From contig JAJPJK010000009.1 of NCBI GenBank assembly GCA_021324265.1, positions 134,164 to 198,163 on the forward strand: a stretch of DNA of 64,000 nucleotides, written 5' to 3'. This document shows, piece after piece, positions 28,784-37,476 of this stretch. The translations under genes and the position numbers were made by a program. Numbering within the stretch: the stretch's first letter is position 1; each line of letters begins with the position of its first letter. The stretch is from Thermoproteota archaeon. GTDB lineage: Archaea; Thermoproteota; Thermoprotei; Gearchaeales; Gearchaeaceae. Below the pieces are notes generated by a model, which made no database searches, had not been told where the DNA came from, and saw only the letters and a program-made list of their open reading frames with translations.

Positions 28784-28888
28784 ATGGGCGGAAAACAAAG
28801 AACATCTTTATTCATCGAAAAGGGAAGGCAGGAAGAGCGTCCTAAGGAAACAAAGGTTGAAAAGAAAGAAGAGAAAAAAACTAAATGA
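28784..28888 (+). CDS. Short basic protein resembling the N-terminal tail of S25e
   Basis: The 34-residue frame begins MGGKQRTSLF and continues as a highly charged Glu/Lys tail (VEKKEEKKTK). The start resembles the archaeal ribosomal protein S25e (MGG plus basic residues), but the winged-helix part of S25e is absent. It overlaps the next gene by four bases (ATGA), which supports translation. It could be a truncated S25e or an unrelated charged peptide. Confidence 0.45.
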   Translation: MGGKQRTSLFIEKGRQEERPKETKVEKKEEKKTK

Positions 28889-29673
28889 ATGTTTTTATCA
28901 TAATACCTTCTAACATTTTTTCCGACATACCTTCTTTGAGAGAGAAAACTGTTCGCGTAGCTAACCTTGTCAGGACGCTTATTTTATTCAGAGTAAGGCA
29001 AGTTGTTATTTTCAAATATAAAGAGCGGGACGATGAATTTCTTAAGCTTATGGATTTTTTCAGGACCCCATCTTATCTTAGGCGCTATGCTTTCAAAAAG
29101 GAAAAAGTCTTTAGATTCGTTGGCAATGCTCCTCCAATAAGGGCTTTCTATGAAGAAGACAAAAAGTACAGATATGGAATCGTATTGAAAAATGACGGTA
29201 AACTTTGCCTAATTAATTCAGGTCTAAAGGATTTGATAGTCTTAAGTGGCGTAAACGTTGCTGAGGGCCAATTAATGAAGTTGGTAAATGACGCTAACGG
29301 TTGGAGACTTGCAACGAAGGAAGAAGATCATCATTTCGGCTTCAATACCTTTTATACAGATGATCTCATAGGTTTTTTGTTCAAAATGAAGACAGAAAAG
29401 AAGCTTATCATCGCTACTTCAAGATATGGTAAAACTTTTCGAACTGAAGATTTGATGAATTTGAAAAGAGATTCGAGAATAGAGAAAGGTATTTGCTTAC
29501 TATTTGGGTCTCCTAAAGAAGGTTTATTTGAGATCTTCAAATCTATGAATCGGGAACTCAGCGATTATGTTGATCATGTATTCAACATGTTCCCAAATCA
29601 AGGTGTTAAAACGATAAGAACTGACGAAGCAATCATGGGGACGCTCTCAATAATAAACCTCATTTCATCTTGA
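28885..29673 (+). CDS. Putative SPOUT-class RNA methyltransferase (PF02598/DUF171 family)
   Basis: The 262-residue protein has IPSNIFSDIPSLREKTVRVANLVRTLILFRV at the N-terminus and DDEFLKLMDFFRTPSYLRR, then a late GICLLFGSPKEGLFEIF segment that looks like the SAM-binding knot. Archaeal members are often found just upstream of L3, as here, and are thought to methylate rRNA. The substrate is unknown. Starts at the ATG overlapping the short gene. Confidence 0.85.
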   Translation: MNVFIIIPSNIFSDIPSLREKTVRVANLVRTLILFRVRQVVIFKYKERDDEFLKLMDFFRTPSYLRRYAFKKEKVFRFVGNAPPIRAFYEEDKKYRYGIVLKNDGKLCLINSGLKDLIVLSGVNVAEGQLMKLVNDANGWRLATKEEDHHFGFNTFYTDDLIGFLFKMKTEKKLIIATSRYGKTFRTEDLMNLKRDSRIEKGICLLFGSPKEGLFEIFKSMNRELSDYVDHVFNMFPNQGVKTIRTDEAIMGTLSIINLISS

Positions 29674-29676
29674 AAA

Positions 29677-29685
29677 GTATATAAG
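29677..29685 (+). promoter_or_regulatory. TATA box of the L3 operon
   Basis: GTATATAAG lies 41 bases before the L3 ATG in the short gap after the methyltransferase gene. It is likely the main promoter of the L3-L4-L23-L2 cluster. Confidence 0.6.
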
Positions 29686-29717
29686 CAGTCTTACGAATAA
29701 TAATCCTAATCGATCTC

Positions 29718-30677
29718 ATGAGCTCACCTAGAAGAGGTTCAATGGGTGTTTATCCAAGGGCTAGAGCAGCGAGTATTAGAGTTAGGATTAAGTCTTGGCC
29801 TCAACACAATGAGCCCATTCTTTTAGGTTTCCCAGTTTACAAGGTAGGTATGGTAAGTTCAATATTGTTGGATTCTTATGAGAAATCCCACATGTTTGGT
29901 AAAGAAGTTGTTAGGGCTTGTACTGTATTGGAAGCACCACCTATCTTCGTCTTAGCTTTAAAGTTTTATAAGAAGACATTTGAAGGGCTGAAGCCAATAA
30001 CTACAGTCTTTTCCAAGGAGATACCCAATAAGCTTTCTCGCTACATCGAAGGGCCCATAAAGGGAGGTAATCTTGATGAAATTCCTAGCTTCAGTGATAA
30101 AATTATTGATGTAAGAGCCATTGTTGCAACTCAACCATACTTAACTGGCATAGGTAAAAAGAAGCCAGATATTTTCGAGGTTAAAATTGGAGGCGATGTG
30201 AATTCAGCTTTGGAATATGCTAAGAATGTTCTTGGTAAGGAAGTAAGAATAAAGGAAATTTTCAAAGAGCTAAGCCTTGTAGATGTAATAGGCGTAACGA
30301 AGGGTAAGGGTTTTCAAGGTGTTGTAAAGAGATTTGGAGTCAAGATTTTGCCAAAATGGCATAAGCATAGGAAAGGGGCTAGGAAAGTGGGATCGATAGG
30401 GCCCATAGAGCCTAGCATGATGAGATATGTTCCTAGGCCAGGTCAGATGGGCTTCCATAGAAGAACAGAATACAATAAGCTTATCATAAGCTTAGGAGAA
30501 GATCCAAAGCAAATAAATCCTTCAGGAGGGTTCATGCATTATGGCTTAGTCAAGAATGATTATGTATTACTTTTTGGTAGCGTTATGGGCCCACCTAAAC
30601 GTGTCTTGTTCTTGAGATATCCAATAAGGCCGCAACCCAGAATTTGGAAGTATCAATTAGTTAAGCTTTTGGCATGA
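29718..30677 (+). CDS. rpl3: 50S ribosomal protein L3
   Basis: The 319-residue uL3 (archaeal size) shows SPRRGSMGVYPRARA at the N-terminus and VVKRFGVKILPKWHKHRKGARKVGSIGP, GQMGFHRRTEYNK as the long extension reaching the peptidyl-transferase centre. It is the first gene of the large superoperon and overlaps L4 by four bases. Confidence 0.98.
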   Translation: MSSPRRGSMGVYPRARAASIRVRIKSWPQHNEPILLGFPVYKVGMVSSILLDSYEKSHMFGKEVVRACTVLEAPPIFVLALKFYKKTFEGLKPITTVFSKEIPNKLSRYIEGPIKGGNLDEIPSFSDKIIDVRAIVATQPYLTGIGKKKPDIFEVKIGGDVNSALEYAKNVLGKEVRIKEIFKELSLVDVIGVTKGKGFQGVVKRFGVKILPKWHKHRKGARKVGSIGPIEPSMMRYVPRPGQMGFHRRTEYNKLIISLGEDPKQINPSGGFMHYGLVKNDYVLLFGSVMGPPKRVLFLRYPIRPQPRIWKYQLVKLLA

Positions 30678-31492
30678 TGCTAGAAAAGCTCGCAGTTAAG
30701 TTATTCGATAAAGAAGCCAAAGAAAGCAAGGCACTGAACTATTTGCCATTGCCATTCACAGTAGAATATAGATATGATTTGATCAAGAGAGCAGTTCTAA
30801 CTGAGCTTCAAAATCAGAAACAACCTAAAGGTGTTGATCCAATGGCAGGAAAGCGAACAAATGCTGAAAGCAGGGGTGTTGGCTATGGCATAGCGAGAAT
30901 ACCAAGAGTGAGGGCCTCAGGTACGCCTAGAGCAGATCAAGGTGCTTTCGCTCCTAGCACTAGGGGAGGATATCATCCCACTGCTCCGAAATCTGAGAAG
31001 AAAGTTAGAGTGAAGATGAATAAGAAGGAAAAGAAACTTGCACTGTTCAGCGCCATCGCTGCAACAGCAAAATTGGATCTTGTACTAAGAAGAGGGCATC
31101 AAATAACCAATCCTGATTTGTCTTTGCCCATCGTCGTAGATGAAGAAGTAAGCAAGATATCAAAAACAAAAGAACTCATCGATTTCCTAAAGAAGCTAGG
31201 AATATATGCAGATATCGAGCGTGTCAAGTCAAGCATAAAGATCAGAGCAGGTAAGGGCAAAAGAAGGGGAAGAAGGTATCAAGAAAGGAAGGGGCCTCTT
31301 CTCGTAAAGCTTGGCAATGAACCTATTGCTTTAGCATTTAAGAATCTAGCTGGTGCAGATGTTGCTGATGTTAGGAATCTTCCTGTTCATCAATTAGCTC
31401 CAGGATGCCTTCCTGGCAGATTGACTATTTGGACCTTAAACGCTTATAACTATCTTGCAGATAAATTCGGTTTTGTGGGTGAAAGGAAATGA
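30674..31492 (+). CDS. rpl4: 50S ribosomal protein L4
   Basis: The 272-residue uL4 has the loop GVGYGIARIPRVRASGTPRADQGAF that lines the exit tunnel, and RGHQITNPDLSLPIVVDEE. Start is ATGATG; the first or second Met may be used. Overlaps L23 by four bases. Confidence 0.97.
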   Translation: MMLEKLAVKLFDKEAKESKALNYLPLPFTVEYRYDLIKRAVLTELQNQKQPKGVDPMAGKRTNAESRGVGYGIARIPRVRASGTPRADQGAFAPSTRGGYHPTAPKSEKKVRVKMNKKEKKLALFSAIAATAKLDLVLRRGHQITNPDLSLPIVVDEEVSKISKTKELIDFLKKLGIYADIERVKSSIKIRAGKGKRRGRRYQERKGPLLVKLGNEPIALAFKNLAGADVADVRNLPVHQLAPGCLPGRLTIWTLNAYNYLADKFGFVGERK

Positions 31493-31740
31493 GTGAAATT
31501 ATCAGATTCATTATGAATGAGAAAGCGCTGAAGATGGCTGAAAGCGAGAATAAAATAGTCGCTATAGTAGATCTAGGCTTGAACAAAAGGAAGATAAAGG
31601 AATTAATAGAGAAGACCTATGGGATGAAAGTAGAGAAGGTCAATACGCTAATATCTACAAAGACTGAGAAGAAGGCGATAATAAAGCTTGCTCAAGGCTT
31701 TTCAGCCATAGATTTCTATGCGAAGATAGGTTTGTTATAA
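31489..31740 (+). CDS. rpl23: 50S ribosomal protein L23
   Basis: The 83-residue uL23 has NKIVAIVDLGLNKRKIKELIEKTYGMKVEKVNTL, the typical fold. It sits at the exit tunnel rim where NAC and SRP dock. Stop and L2 start share one base. Confidence 0.96.
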   Translation: MSEIIRFIMNEKALKMAESENKIVAIVDLGLNKRKIKELIEKTYGMKVEKVNTLISTKTEKKAIIKLAQGFSAIDFYAKIGLL

Positions 31741-32465
31741 TGGGCAAGAAATTAAGACAGCAGCGGGCTGGAAAGGCTACACCTACTTTCATTTCTCCTT
31801 CTTGGAAGAAGGTAGCGCCAGCGAGATATCCTGCTTGGCTACATAGCATGATAGGCTCAGCTAGGTTACAGGCAAAGGTTGTTGATTTGATACCAGAGAG
31901 CGGTAGAGATGCACCGTTATGTTTGTTAAGTTTGGGAAATGGGAAACAATTCTATTCTGTAGCAGCAGAGGGTATAAGTGTAGGTGATGTTGTTGAAATC
32001 GGCGAAACTGTTCCAGTAAAGATAGGCAACATATGCAAGGTAGGTAATTTGCCTGAAGGAACTATCGTTTTCAACATTGAAAGGAGGCCTGGTGATGGAG
32101 GGAAATTCGGGAGAGCTGCGGGCACGTATTCTACGATATCCTCACAAACACCAAATGGCACAGTTATATTATTGCCTTCAGGGAAATTTTTAGAAGTCAG
32201 CAAGGATTGCTTGGCAACAATAGGTATAGTAGCTTCAGGAGGTAAGGTCGAGAAACCTTTACTTAAGGCTGGAAAAAATTATCATAAATACAAGGCAAAG
32301 GCTAGAAAATGGCCTACTGTGAGAGGTAAGGCAATGTATGCAGCTTCTCATCCTCATGGCGGCGGTGCTCATCCCAAAGGTGGCAGGGTAGTTAAGAAAT
32401 CATCTCCTCCTGGCAAGAAGGTAGGGCTATATGGCTCAAGGAGGACTGGTAGAAGAAAAGGTTAA
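31740..32465 (+). CDS. rpl2: 50S ribosomal protein L2
   Basis: The 241-residue uL2 has RRPGDGGKFGRAAGTYSTI and the C-terminal KARKWPTVRGKAMYAASHPHGGGAHPKGG near the peptidyl-transferase centre. Needed for subunit joining. 27-base gap to S19 with AT-rich sequence. Confidence 0.98.
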   Translation: MGKKLRQQRAGKATPTFISPSWKKVAPARYPAWLHSMIGSARLQAKVVDLIPESGRDAPLCLLSLGNGKQFYSVAAEGISVGDVVEIGETVPVKIGNICKVGNLPEGTIVFNIERRPGDGGKFGRAAGTYSTISSQTPNGTVILLPSGKFLEVSKDCLATIGIVASGGKVEKPLLKAGKNYHKYKAKARKWPTVRGKAMYAASHPHGGGAHPKGGRVVKKSSPPGKKVGLYGSRRTGRRKG

Positions 32466-32492
32466 AATATAGAAAAAAGATTACTTAGAATC

Positions 32493-32888
32493 ATGCCTAA
32501 AGAATTCACATTTCGCGGTTATACCTTTGATGAATTGAGGAAATTGCCTATGGACGAATTCATAAACTTATTGAATTCAAGAGAACGTAGATCTTTGAAG
32601 AGAGGACTGCTTAGAAAGTATAAACGTTTGATGGAAAAAATAAGGGAAGCTAAATCAGGAAAATACACGAAGCCTATAAGAACGCATGCTAGAGATATGA
32701 TCATATTACCAGAAATGGTAGGTCTAACTATACATGTATATAATGGTAAGGAGTTTGTTCCTGTAGAGATTAAACCAGAGATGATAGGCTTTAGGCTTGG
32801 AGAATTTTCAGTCACTACAAAAAAGGTCATTCATGGCGAGCCAGGCCTAAGAGCTACAAGAGGTTCAATGTATGTTCCATTGAAGTGA
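32493..32888 (+). CDS. rps19: 30S ribosomal protein S19
   Basis: The 131-residue uS19 shows [19 protein letters not shown], an archaeal start, and the head-region [29 protein letters not shown]. Binds 16S rRNA head with S13. One base separates it from the L22 ATG. Confidence 0.97.
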   Translation: MPKEFTFRGYTFDELRKLPMDEFINLLNSRERRSLKRGLLRKYKRLMEKIREAKSGKYTKPIRTHARDMIILPEMVGLTIHVYNGKEFVPVEIKPEMIGFRLGEFSVTTKKVIHGEPGLRATRGSMYVPLK

Positions 32889-32889
32889 T

Positions 32890-33351
32890 ATGCCAGAATT
32901 AGGATATTCTTATAAAGTTCTTGAGCCTGAGAGGACAGTTCTAGCCAGCGGGAGAGATCTCAATATATCATATAAAGAGGCTGTTGAATTATGTAGGTAT
33001 TTGAAAGGTAAAAGTTTAGATGAAGCCAAGAAAATCCTCGAAGAGGTAATAGAATTAAAAAGGGCAATTCCTTATAGAACCTTCAAGAAGAAGGTACCGC
33101 ATCATAGATTCGATAATTCAAGTGGACCAGCTAGGTATCCGAGGAAAGTCGCTAAGAATTTGCTGAAAATACTTGAAAGTCTTGAGGCAAATGCTGAGTT
33201 TAAGGGATTAGATGTTAGTAGAATCAAGCTTGTCCATCTCGCAGCGAATAAAGGTTACAAAATCAAGAAATACATACCAAGAGCCTTCGGCCGTTCAACG
33301 CCTTATTTTAGAGAACTCGTTCATATCGAAGTAGTTGGGGTTGAAAAGTAA
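32890..33351 (+). CDS. rpl22: 50S ribosomal protein L22
   Basis: The 153-residue uL22 has the archaeal N-terminal extension, ALEEVIE-like helix (AKKILEEVIELKRAIPYR) and the tunnel hairpin GYKIKKYIPRAFGRSTPYFR. Shares one base with S3. Confidence 0.97.
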   Translation: MPELGYSYKVLEPERTVLASGRDLNISYKEAVELCRYLKGKSLDEAKKILEEVIELKRAIPYRTFKKKVPHHRFDNSSGPARYPRKVAKNLLKILESLEANAEFKGLDVSRIKLVHLAANKGYKIKKYIPRAFGRSTPYFRELVHIEVVGVEK

Positions 33352-33995
33352 TGCCCACAACAGCTAAACAATTCATTCGCTTCTCTTTAATGCAAGCTGA
33401 AGTTAAAGAATACATTCAAAATAAGCTTAAGGAGGCAGGGATTGTGAACATAGACGTGCAGCAGATAGCTACAGGTTTGAGAGTGATCATCGATGTCGAG
33501 AGGCCTAAGCTAGCATTGGGTTCCCATGGAATTAAGATAAAAGAGATAGAAGAAGGAATAAAGGCAAATTTCAATGTGAAGAACGTTGAACTTTTCGTCA
33601 ATGAAGCACAGAACCCAGCACTCTATCCTAGTGTAATTGCATCAAGGATAGCAAGTGCATTGGAAAGAGGAATTCATTTCAGGCGTGCAGCAAACATGGC
33701 GCTCAAGCAAATAATGGAAGCAGGAGCACTAGGTGCAGAAATTACGATAAGTGGAAAGCTTGTAAGCGAGCGATCAAGATTTGAGAAATTCAGATTCGGA
33801 ATAATACCAAAGTCTGGCCAGCCTGCGCATGAATATGTAAAGAAGGCTGTGATGCATGTACTTTTGAAACCGGGTATATTCGGAGTTAAAGTTAAGATAC
33901 TTCCACCAGTAGAGCTTCCAGATGATAAATTGAGAAAAGTCATGCAACTCGCTAGGGAGAAACTTACAGGAAAAGCAGAGGAAGTCAAGCAATGA
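33351..33995 (+). CDS. rps3: 30S ribosomal protein S3
   Basis: The 214-residue uS3 has an N-terminal KH domain (GLRVIIDVERPKLALGSHGIKIKEIEEGI) and the C-terminal domain MEAGALGAEITISGKL...RFEKFRFGIIPKSGQPA. It helps bind mRNA at the entry. Overlaps L29 by four bases. Confidence 0.97.
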   Translation: MPTTAKQFIRFSLMQAEVKEYIQNKLKEAGIVNIDVQQIATGLRVIIDVERPKLALGSHGIKIKEIEEGIKANFNVKNVELFVNEAQNPALYPSVIASRIASALERGIHFRRAANMALKQIMEAGALGAEITISGKLVSERSRFEKFRFGIIPKSGQPAHEYVKKAVMHVLLKPGIFGVKVKILPPVELPDDKLRKVMQLAREKLTGKAEEVKQ

Positions 33996-34222
33996 AGTTA
34001 AAGGAATTAAGGAAACTTAGCAAGGAAGAGCGAGAAAAAAGGCTAGCTGAATTGCGGCTTGAGCTCATTCGCGTTAGATCTCAGTTCGTTGCTGGCAAGC
34101 CTCCTAAGAATGTGAAACAAATAAGGAATATTAGGAAGGAAATAGCAAGGATTTTAACACTAAATAGAGAGGAAGAACTGAGGAAGAATGAGGCTGAAAA
34201 AGGAAAATCTAATAGCTCATGA
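33992..34222 (+). CDS. rpl29: 50S ribosomal protein L29
   Basis: The 76-residue uL29 consists of the two-helix fold (MKLKELRKLSKEERE, RSQFVAGKPPKNVKQIRNIRKEIARIL). Its last 35 bases overlap the start of the RNase P protein gene, an unusually long overlap in this operon. Confidence 0.96.
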   Translation: MKLKELRKLSKEEREKRLAELRLELIRVRSQFVAGKPPKNVKQIRNIRKEIARILTLNREEELRKNEAEKGKSNSS

Positions 34223-34445
34223 GCTCATGGGGCTAGAGGTCATAGTCATGAATAAAGAAGGAATTGAGCTTCAGCATGGTATTGTTTACAATGAAACGAA
34301 GGAAACTTTATCGATCAAGTCAGATAAAATAAGGACATACTTGAAGAGAAGCAATGATTTCATTTTTATGATCGACGACGAAAAGATCAAAATCAATGGC
34401 GAATATCTCGTTGCTAGGCCTGAAGAAAGGGTGAAGAAAATATGA
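34188..34445 (+). CDS. rnp1: RNase P protein component 1 (Rpp29/Pop4)
   Basis: The 85-residue protein has NLIAHELMGLEVIVMNK...GIVYNETKETLSIKSDKIRTYLKRSNDFIF, the Sm-like barrel of archaeal Rpp29. It is an RNase P subunit that pairs with Rpp21. Its position between L29 and S17 is conserved in archaea. Compared with many archaea, SUI1 is absent between L29 and this gene. Confidence 0.94.
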   Translation: MRLKKENLIAHELMGLEVIVMNKEGIELQHGIVYNETKETLSIKSDKIRTYLKRSNDFIFMIDDEKIKINGEYLVARPEERVKKI

Positions 34446-34768
34446 GCGAAAAGGGAAGAGTTATATTTGGCATAGAAGCTCCTGCAAAATCCTGTGATGA
34501 TATCAATTGTCCTTTCCATGGCAATTTATCTGTTCGTGGAAGATTGGATAGCGGTGTAGTGATCAAGCTAAAAGCAATGAAGACTGCTGTTGTAGAAAAG
34601 GAATACCTAGTTTTCATAAGGAAGTATCAGAGGTATGAGAGGCGTAGGAGCAAATATCATGTGCATGTTCCAAGTTGTATTAAAGTTAAGGAGGGCGACA
34701 AAGTGATCTTCGGTGAATGTAGACCATTGGCTAAGACTGTTTCATCTGTAATCCTCAAGGTATTATGA
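34442..34768 (+). CDS. rps17: 30S ribosomal protein S17
   Basis: The 108-residue uS17 includes CDDINCPFHGNLSVRGRLDSGVVI (archaeal N-terminus with two Cys) and the OB-fold end CIKVKEGDKVIFGECRPLAKT. Overlaps rnp1 by four bases. Its end is followed by a 42-base gap with a TATA-like box for L14. Confidence 0.97.
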   Translation: MSEKGRVIFGIEAPAKSCDDINCPFHGNLSVRGRLDSGVVIKLKAMKTAVVEKEYLVFIRKYQRYERRRSKYHVHVPSCIKVKEGDKVIFGECRPLAKTVSSVILKVL

Positions 34769-34769
34769 A

Positions 34770-34780
34770 AAGCTTATATC
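34770..34780 (+). promoter_or_regulatory. TATA-like box upstream of L14
   Basis: AAGCTTATATC lies 41 bases before the L14 ATG. The same AAGCTTATAT sequence occurs upstream of S8. Confidence 0.5.
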
Positions 34781-34810
34781 TAGAATGCAAATATTATAAA
34801 GATACGCATC

Positions 34811-35236
34811 ATGGCTAAGAGAGGAGGAAAAGCTACAGTTGCAACCTTTAAGATTGGTCTTAGCAGGGGTATCCCTGTTAGCGCCATCGTTGATTGTGCT
34901 GATAACTCAGGTGTTTTACAAGGAAAAGTCATCGGTGTTTTTGGTCTCAGAACTAGGAAGAGGAGGATACCAACAGCTGCTGTTGGAGATATGATAAAGA
35001 TTTCTGTATACAAGGGTAAAGCTGAGCTCAAGGATCAACTCATGAACGCAGTTGTTATAAGGCAGAAAAAGCCTTATAGGAGGCAGGATGGTTCTTGGAT
35101 TGCTTTTGAGGATAATGCTGTTGTGATCTTGACGCCTGAAGGTGATATTAAAGGTACTGAGATCTATGGCCCTGTTGCAAAAGAAGCTGCAGAGCGCTGG
35201 CCAAAAATTGCAGGTCTTGCTTCTTTAGTGGTTTAG
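34811..35236 (+). CDS. rpl14: 50S ribosomal protein L14
   Basis: The 141-residue uL14 has DNSGVLQGKVIGVFG, VGDMIKISVYKG and EDNAVVILTPEGDIKGTEIYGPVAKE. Binds near the factor-binding bridge. The stop is immediately followed by the L24 ATG. Confidence 0.98.
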   Translation: MAKRGGKATVATFKIGLSRGIPVSAIVDCADNSGVLQGKVIGVFGLRTRKRRIPTAAVGDMIKISVYKGKAELKDQLMNAVVIRQKKPYRRQDGSWIAFEDNAVVILTPEGDIKGTEIYGPVAKEAAERWPKIAGLASLVV

Positions 35237-35599
35237 ATGAGCTCAAAACCCTCAACACAGAGGAGACTTCTTTATAAGTCCTTTACTACAAAGGATTACT
35301 CGAGATTACTTAAAGTCCATCTCGATAAGGAGCTTAGAGAGAAGTACAAGCGGAGATCTTTAAGGGTTAGAAAGGGCGATGTTGTGCGTGTATTGAGGGG
35401 TGCATATAAAGGTTACGAGGGTAAGGTTGCGAGAGTTGAGCCTAAGAGAGGGTATGTATACATTGAAGGGCTTACCAGAAAAACTATGCGCGGAAGGCCA
35501 GTCATGATTCCCATCCATGCATCGAAGCTCTTGCTTGTGAAGCTAGATTTGAGTGATAAATTAAGGGTTCAAAAACTCGAAGAGAAGATTAAGGCATGA
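35237..35599 (+). CDS. rpl24: 50S ribosomal protein L24
   Basis: The 120-residue uL24 has a KOW motif (KGDVVRVLRGAYKGYEGKVARVEPKRG) and an archaeal N-terminus (SSKPSTQRRLLYKS). Overlaps S4e by four bases. Confidence 0.97.
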   Translation: MSSKPSTQRRLLYKSFTTKDYSRLLKVHLDKELREKYKRRSLRVRKGDVVRVLRGAYKGYEGKVARVEPKRGYVYIEGLTRKTMRGRPVMIPIHASKLLLVKLDLSDKLRVQKLEEKIKA

Positions 35600-36381
35600 G
35601 TCCACATATTAAACGTCTCGCAGCTCCTGATTTCTGGCCTATATTGAAAAAGAAAAATAAATGGGCTGTAAGTCCTTCTCCAGGTCCGCACGCTATTGAA
35701 TACAGCATTCCCTTAGCTGTGATTTTAAGAGAGATCCTAGGCTATGCTTCAAATCTAAAGGAAGTGAAAATAATACTGAGCAAAAAATATGTGAAGCGTG
35801 ATGGAAAAACCATAACGGATTATAAGTTTCCTTTAGGTTTCATGGATACACTAGAGCTCGCCAAGGATCAGTTTGCTTATCGACTATTACCTTATAAAGG
35901 TAAGCCACTAGTATGTGCAAAAATACCAAAGGAAGAGGCATCATTGAAGATATGTAAGGTTATCGGTAAGCGGACGATAAATGGAGGGAAAATACAGTTA
36001 AATCTCCATGATGGAAGGAATACTATCTTTGATGCACAGGATAAAGATAAGGTCCATATCAATGACAGTTTACTGATAACTCTTCCTGATCAAGAGATCA
36101 AAGACGTTTTGAAGTTTCAGGAAGGTAATTTCTGTCTCATTTATAGAGGTGTGAATGCTGGCTCATACGGAATCTTGAGGAAGATAAACCTTGTCGTACC
36201 TAAGAAGAATAGTATCATAGAAATTGAAGATGATAAAGGGAATGTCGTTAGGACGAATATAAATTATGCCATTCCTATAGGTTATGAAAAGCCCTTGATC
36301 AAGTTAATACAAAATGATGAAGATTATGTAATTCCTGCTATTTATAAGAAAATATACATGAGGGGTTACCATGGAGAGTAA
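35596..36381 (+). CDS. rps4e: 30S ribosomal protein S4e
   Basis: The 261-residue eS4 is archaeal/eukaryal specific. It has an S4-like RNA-binding domain (GPHAIEYSIPLAVILREILGYA), a central domain and a C-terminal KOW-like part (GVNAGSYGILRKINLV). Overlaps the L5 start by 11 bases. Confidence 0.97.
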   Translation: MSPHIKRLAAPDFWPILKKKNKWAVSPSPGPHAIEYSIPLAVILREILGYASNLKEVKIILSKKYVKRDGKTITDYKFPLGFMDTLELAKDQFAYRLLPYKGKPLVCAKIPKEEASLKICKVIGKRTINGGKIQLNLHDGRNTIFDAQDKDKVHINDSLLITLPDQEIKDVLKFQEGNFCLIYRGVNAGSYGILRKINLVVPKKNSIIEIEDDKGNVVRTNINYAIPIGYEKPLIKLIQNDEDYVIPAIYKKIYMRGYHGE

Positions 36382-36889
36382 GATTAATCCTATGAGGGAA
36401 ATAAGGGTTGCTTCTGTAGTGCTTAATATGTCAGTTGGTTCATCTGAATCCAAGCTTGAGGGCGCATTAAAGGTATTGGAGAAACTCTCAGGTCAAACTC
36501 CAAGCCTTAGAAGAGCAAAGAAGTCAATAAAGGAATTTAAAATAAGAAAGGGAGAACCTATTGCATGCATGGTTACGCTACGTGGTAAAAAAGCAGTTGA
36601 ATTACTTGACAGGTTGCTGGAATCTGTGAATAGAAAGATAAAAGCCAGTTCCTTTACAGATATGGGGAATTTCAGCTTTGGAATAAAGGAATACATCGAT
36701 ATTCCTGGCATGTCTTATGATCCTTCAATAGGAATTCTTGGAATGGATGTTTGCGTTAATTTAGCTAGGCCTGGAATGCGAGTTCAGCATAGAAGGGTTA
36801 AGGCATCTAGCGTTGGAAAGGATCAAAGGGTTACAAAGCAGGAAGCTATTGAATTCATGAAGGAGAAATTCAAGGTTGAAATCATATGA
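36371..36889 (+). CDS. rpl5: 50S ribosomal protein L5
   Basis: The 172-residue uL5 has [44 protein letters not shown] and [16 protein letters not shown]. Binds 5S rRNA. Overlaps S14 by four bases. Confidence 0.97.
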   Translation: MESKINPMREIRVASVVLNMSVGSSESKLEGALKVLEKLSGQTPSLRRAKKSIKEFKIRKGEPIACMVTLRGKKAVELLDRLLESVNRKIKASSFTDMGNFSFGIKEYIDIPGMSYDPSIGILGMDVCVNLARPGMRVQHRRVKASSVGKDQRVTKQEAIEFMKEKFKVEII

Positions 36890-37047
36890 AGAATCCAAAA
36901 CCTAAAGAGAGGAAATTCGGAAAGATAACTCATAGATGCAAGCGTTGTGGTACAACAGATGGCGTAATAAGGAAATATGGCTTAATGTACTGCAGGAGAT
37001 GCTTTAGGGAGGTAGCTCCTCTAATGGGCTTCAAGAAGTATGAATAA
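36886..37047 (+). CDS. rps14: 30S ribosomal protein S14 (zinc form)
   Basis: The 53-residue uS14 frame reads [18 protein letters not shown] and includes the zinc ribbon CKRC...CRRC (written as CKRCG and YCRRCF), followed by [13 protein letters not shown]. It is the short zinc-binding form. ATG overlaps the L5 stop (ATGA). Confidence 0.96.
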   Translation: MKNPKPKERKFGKITHRCKRCGTTDGVIRKYGLMYCRRCFREVAPLMGFKKYE

Positions 37048-37058
37048 AGCTTATATAT
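37047..37058 (+). promoter_or_regulatory. TATA-like box upstream of S8
   Basis: AAGCTTATATAT lies about 40-45 bases before the S8 ATG, right after the S14 stop. Suggests internal initiation in the superoperon. Confidence 0.5.
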
Positions 37059-37092
37059 TCTGAGATAACACTATCTTACATTCAAGGTCGTC

Positions 37093-37476
37093 ATGAACTT
37101 GCTCGCTAATACCTTAAGTGCGATGAAAAATGCTGAGATGAGGAATAAGAAGGAGTGTATAGTAGCTCCTGCGTCGAAATTCGTTGGATCAGTGCTCAAA
37201 ACTATTCAAAAGCACGCATATATAGGCGAGTTTGAGCTCATAGATGATGGAAGGGGAGGAAAGTTCAGGATTCAACTACTTGGTAGGATTAACAATTGCG
37301 GTGTTATAAGACCTAGGTTAGGTGTGAGTTATACAGAGCTTGTAAAGTATGAGAGCAAATTCCTTCCCAACAGAGATCTGGGCATTTTAATTCTTTCCAC
37401 ATCTAAGGGCATCATGACAAGCCGGGAATGTATGGAAAATAGAATTGGAGGGGTGTTGCTCTGCTATGTCTATTAG
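37093..37476 (+). CDS. rps8: 30S ribosomal protein S8
   Basis: The 127-residue uS8 begins NLLANTLSAMKNAEMRNKKEC and ends with the typical GIMTSRECMENRIGGVLLCYVY. Binds central 16S rRNA. Its end overlaps L6 by 11 bases. Confidence 0.97.
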   Translation: MNLLANTLSAMKNAEMRNKKECIVAPASKFVGSVLKTIQKHAYIGEFELIDDGRGGKFRIQLLGRINNCGVIRPRLGVSYTELVKYESKFLPNRDLGILILSTSKGIMTSRECMENRIGGVLLCYVY

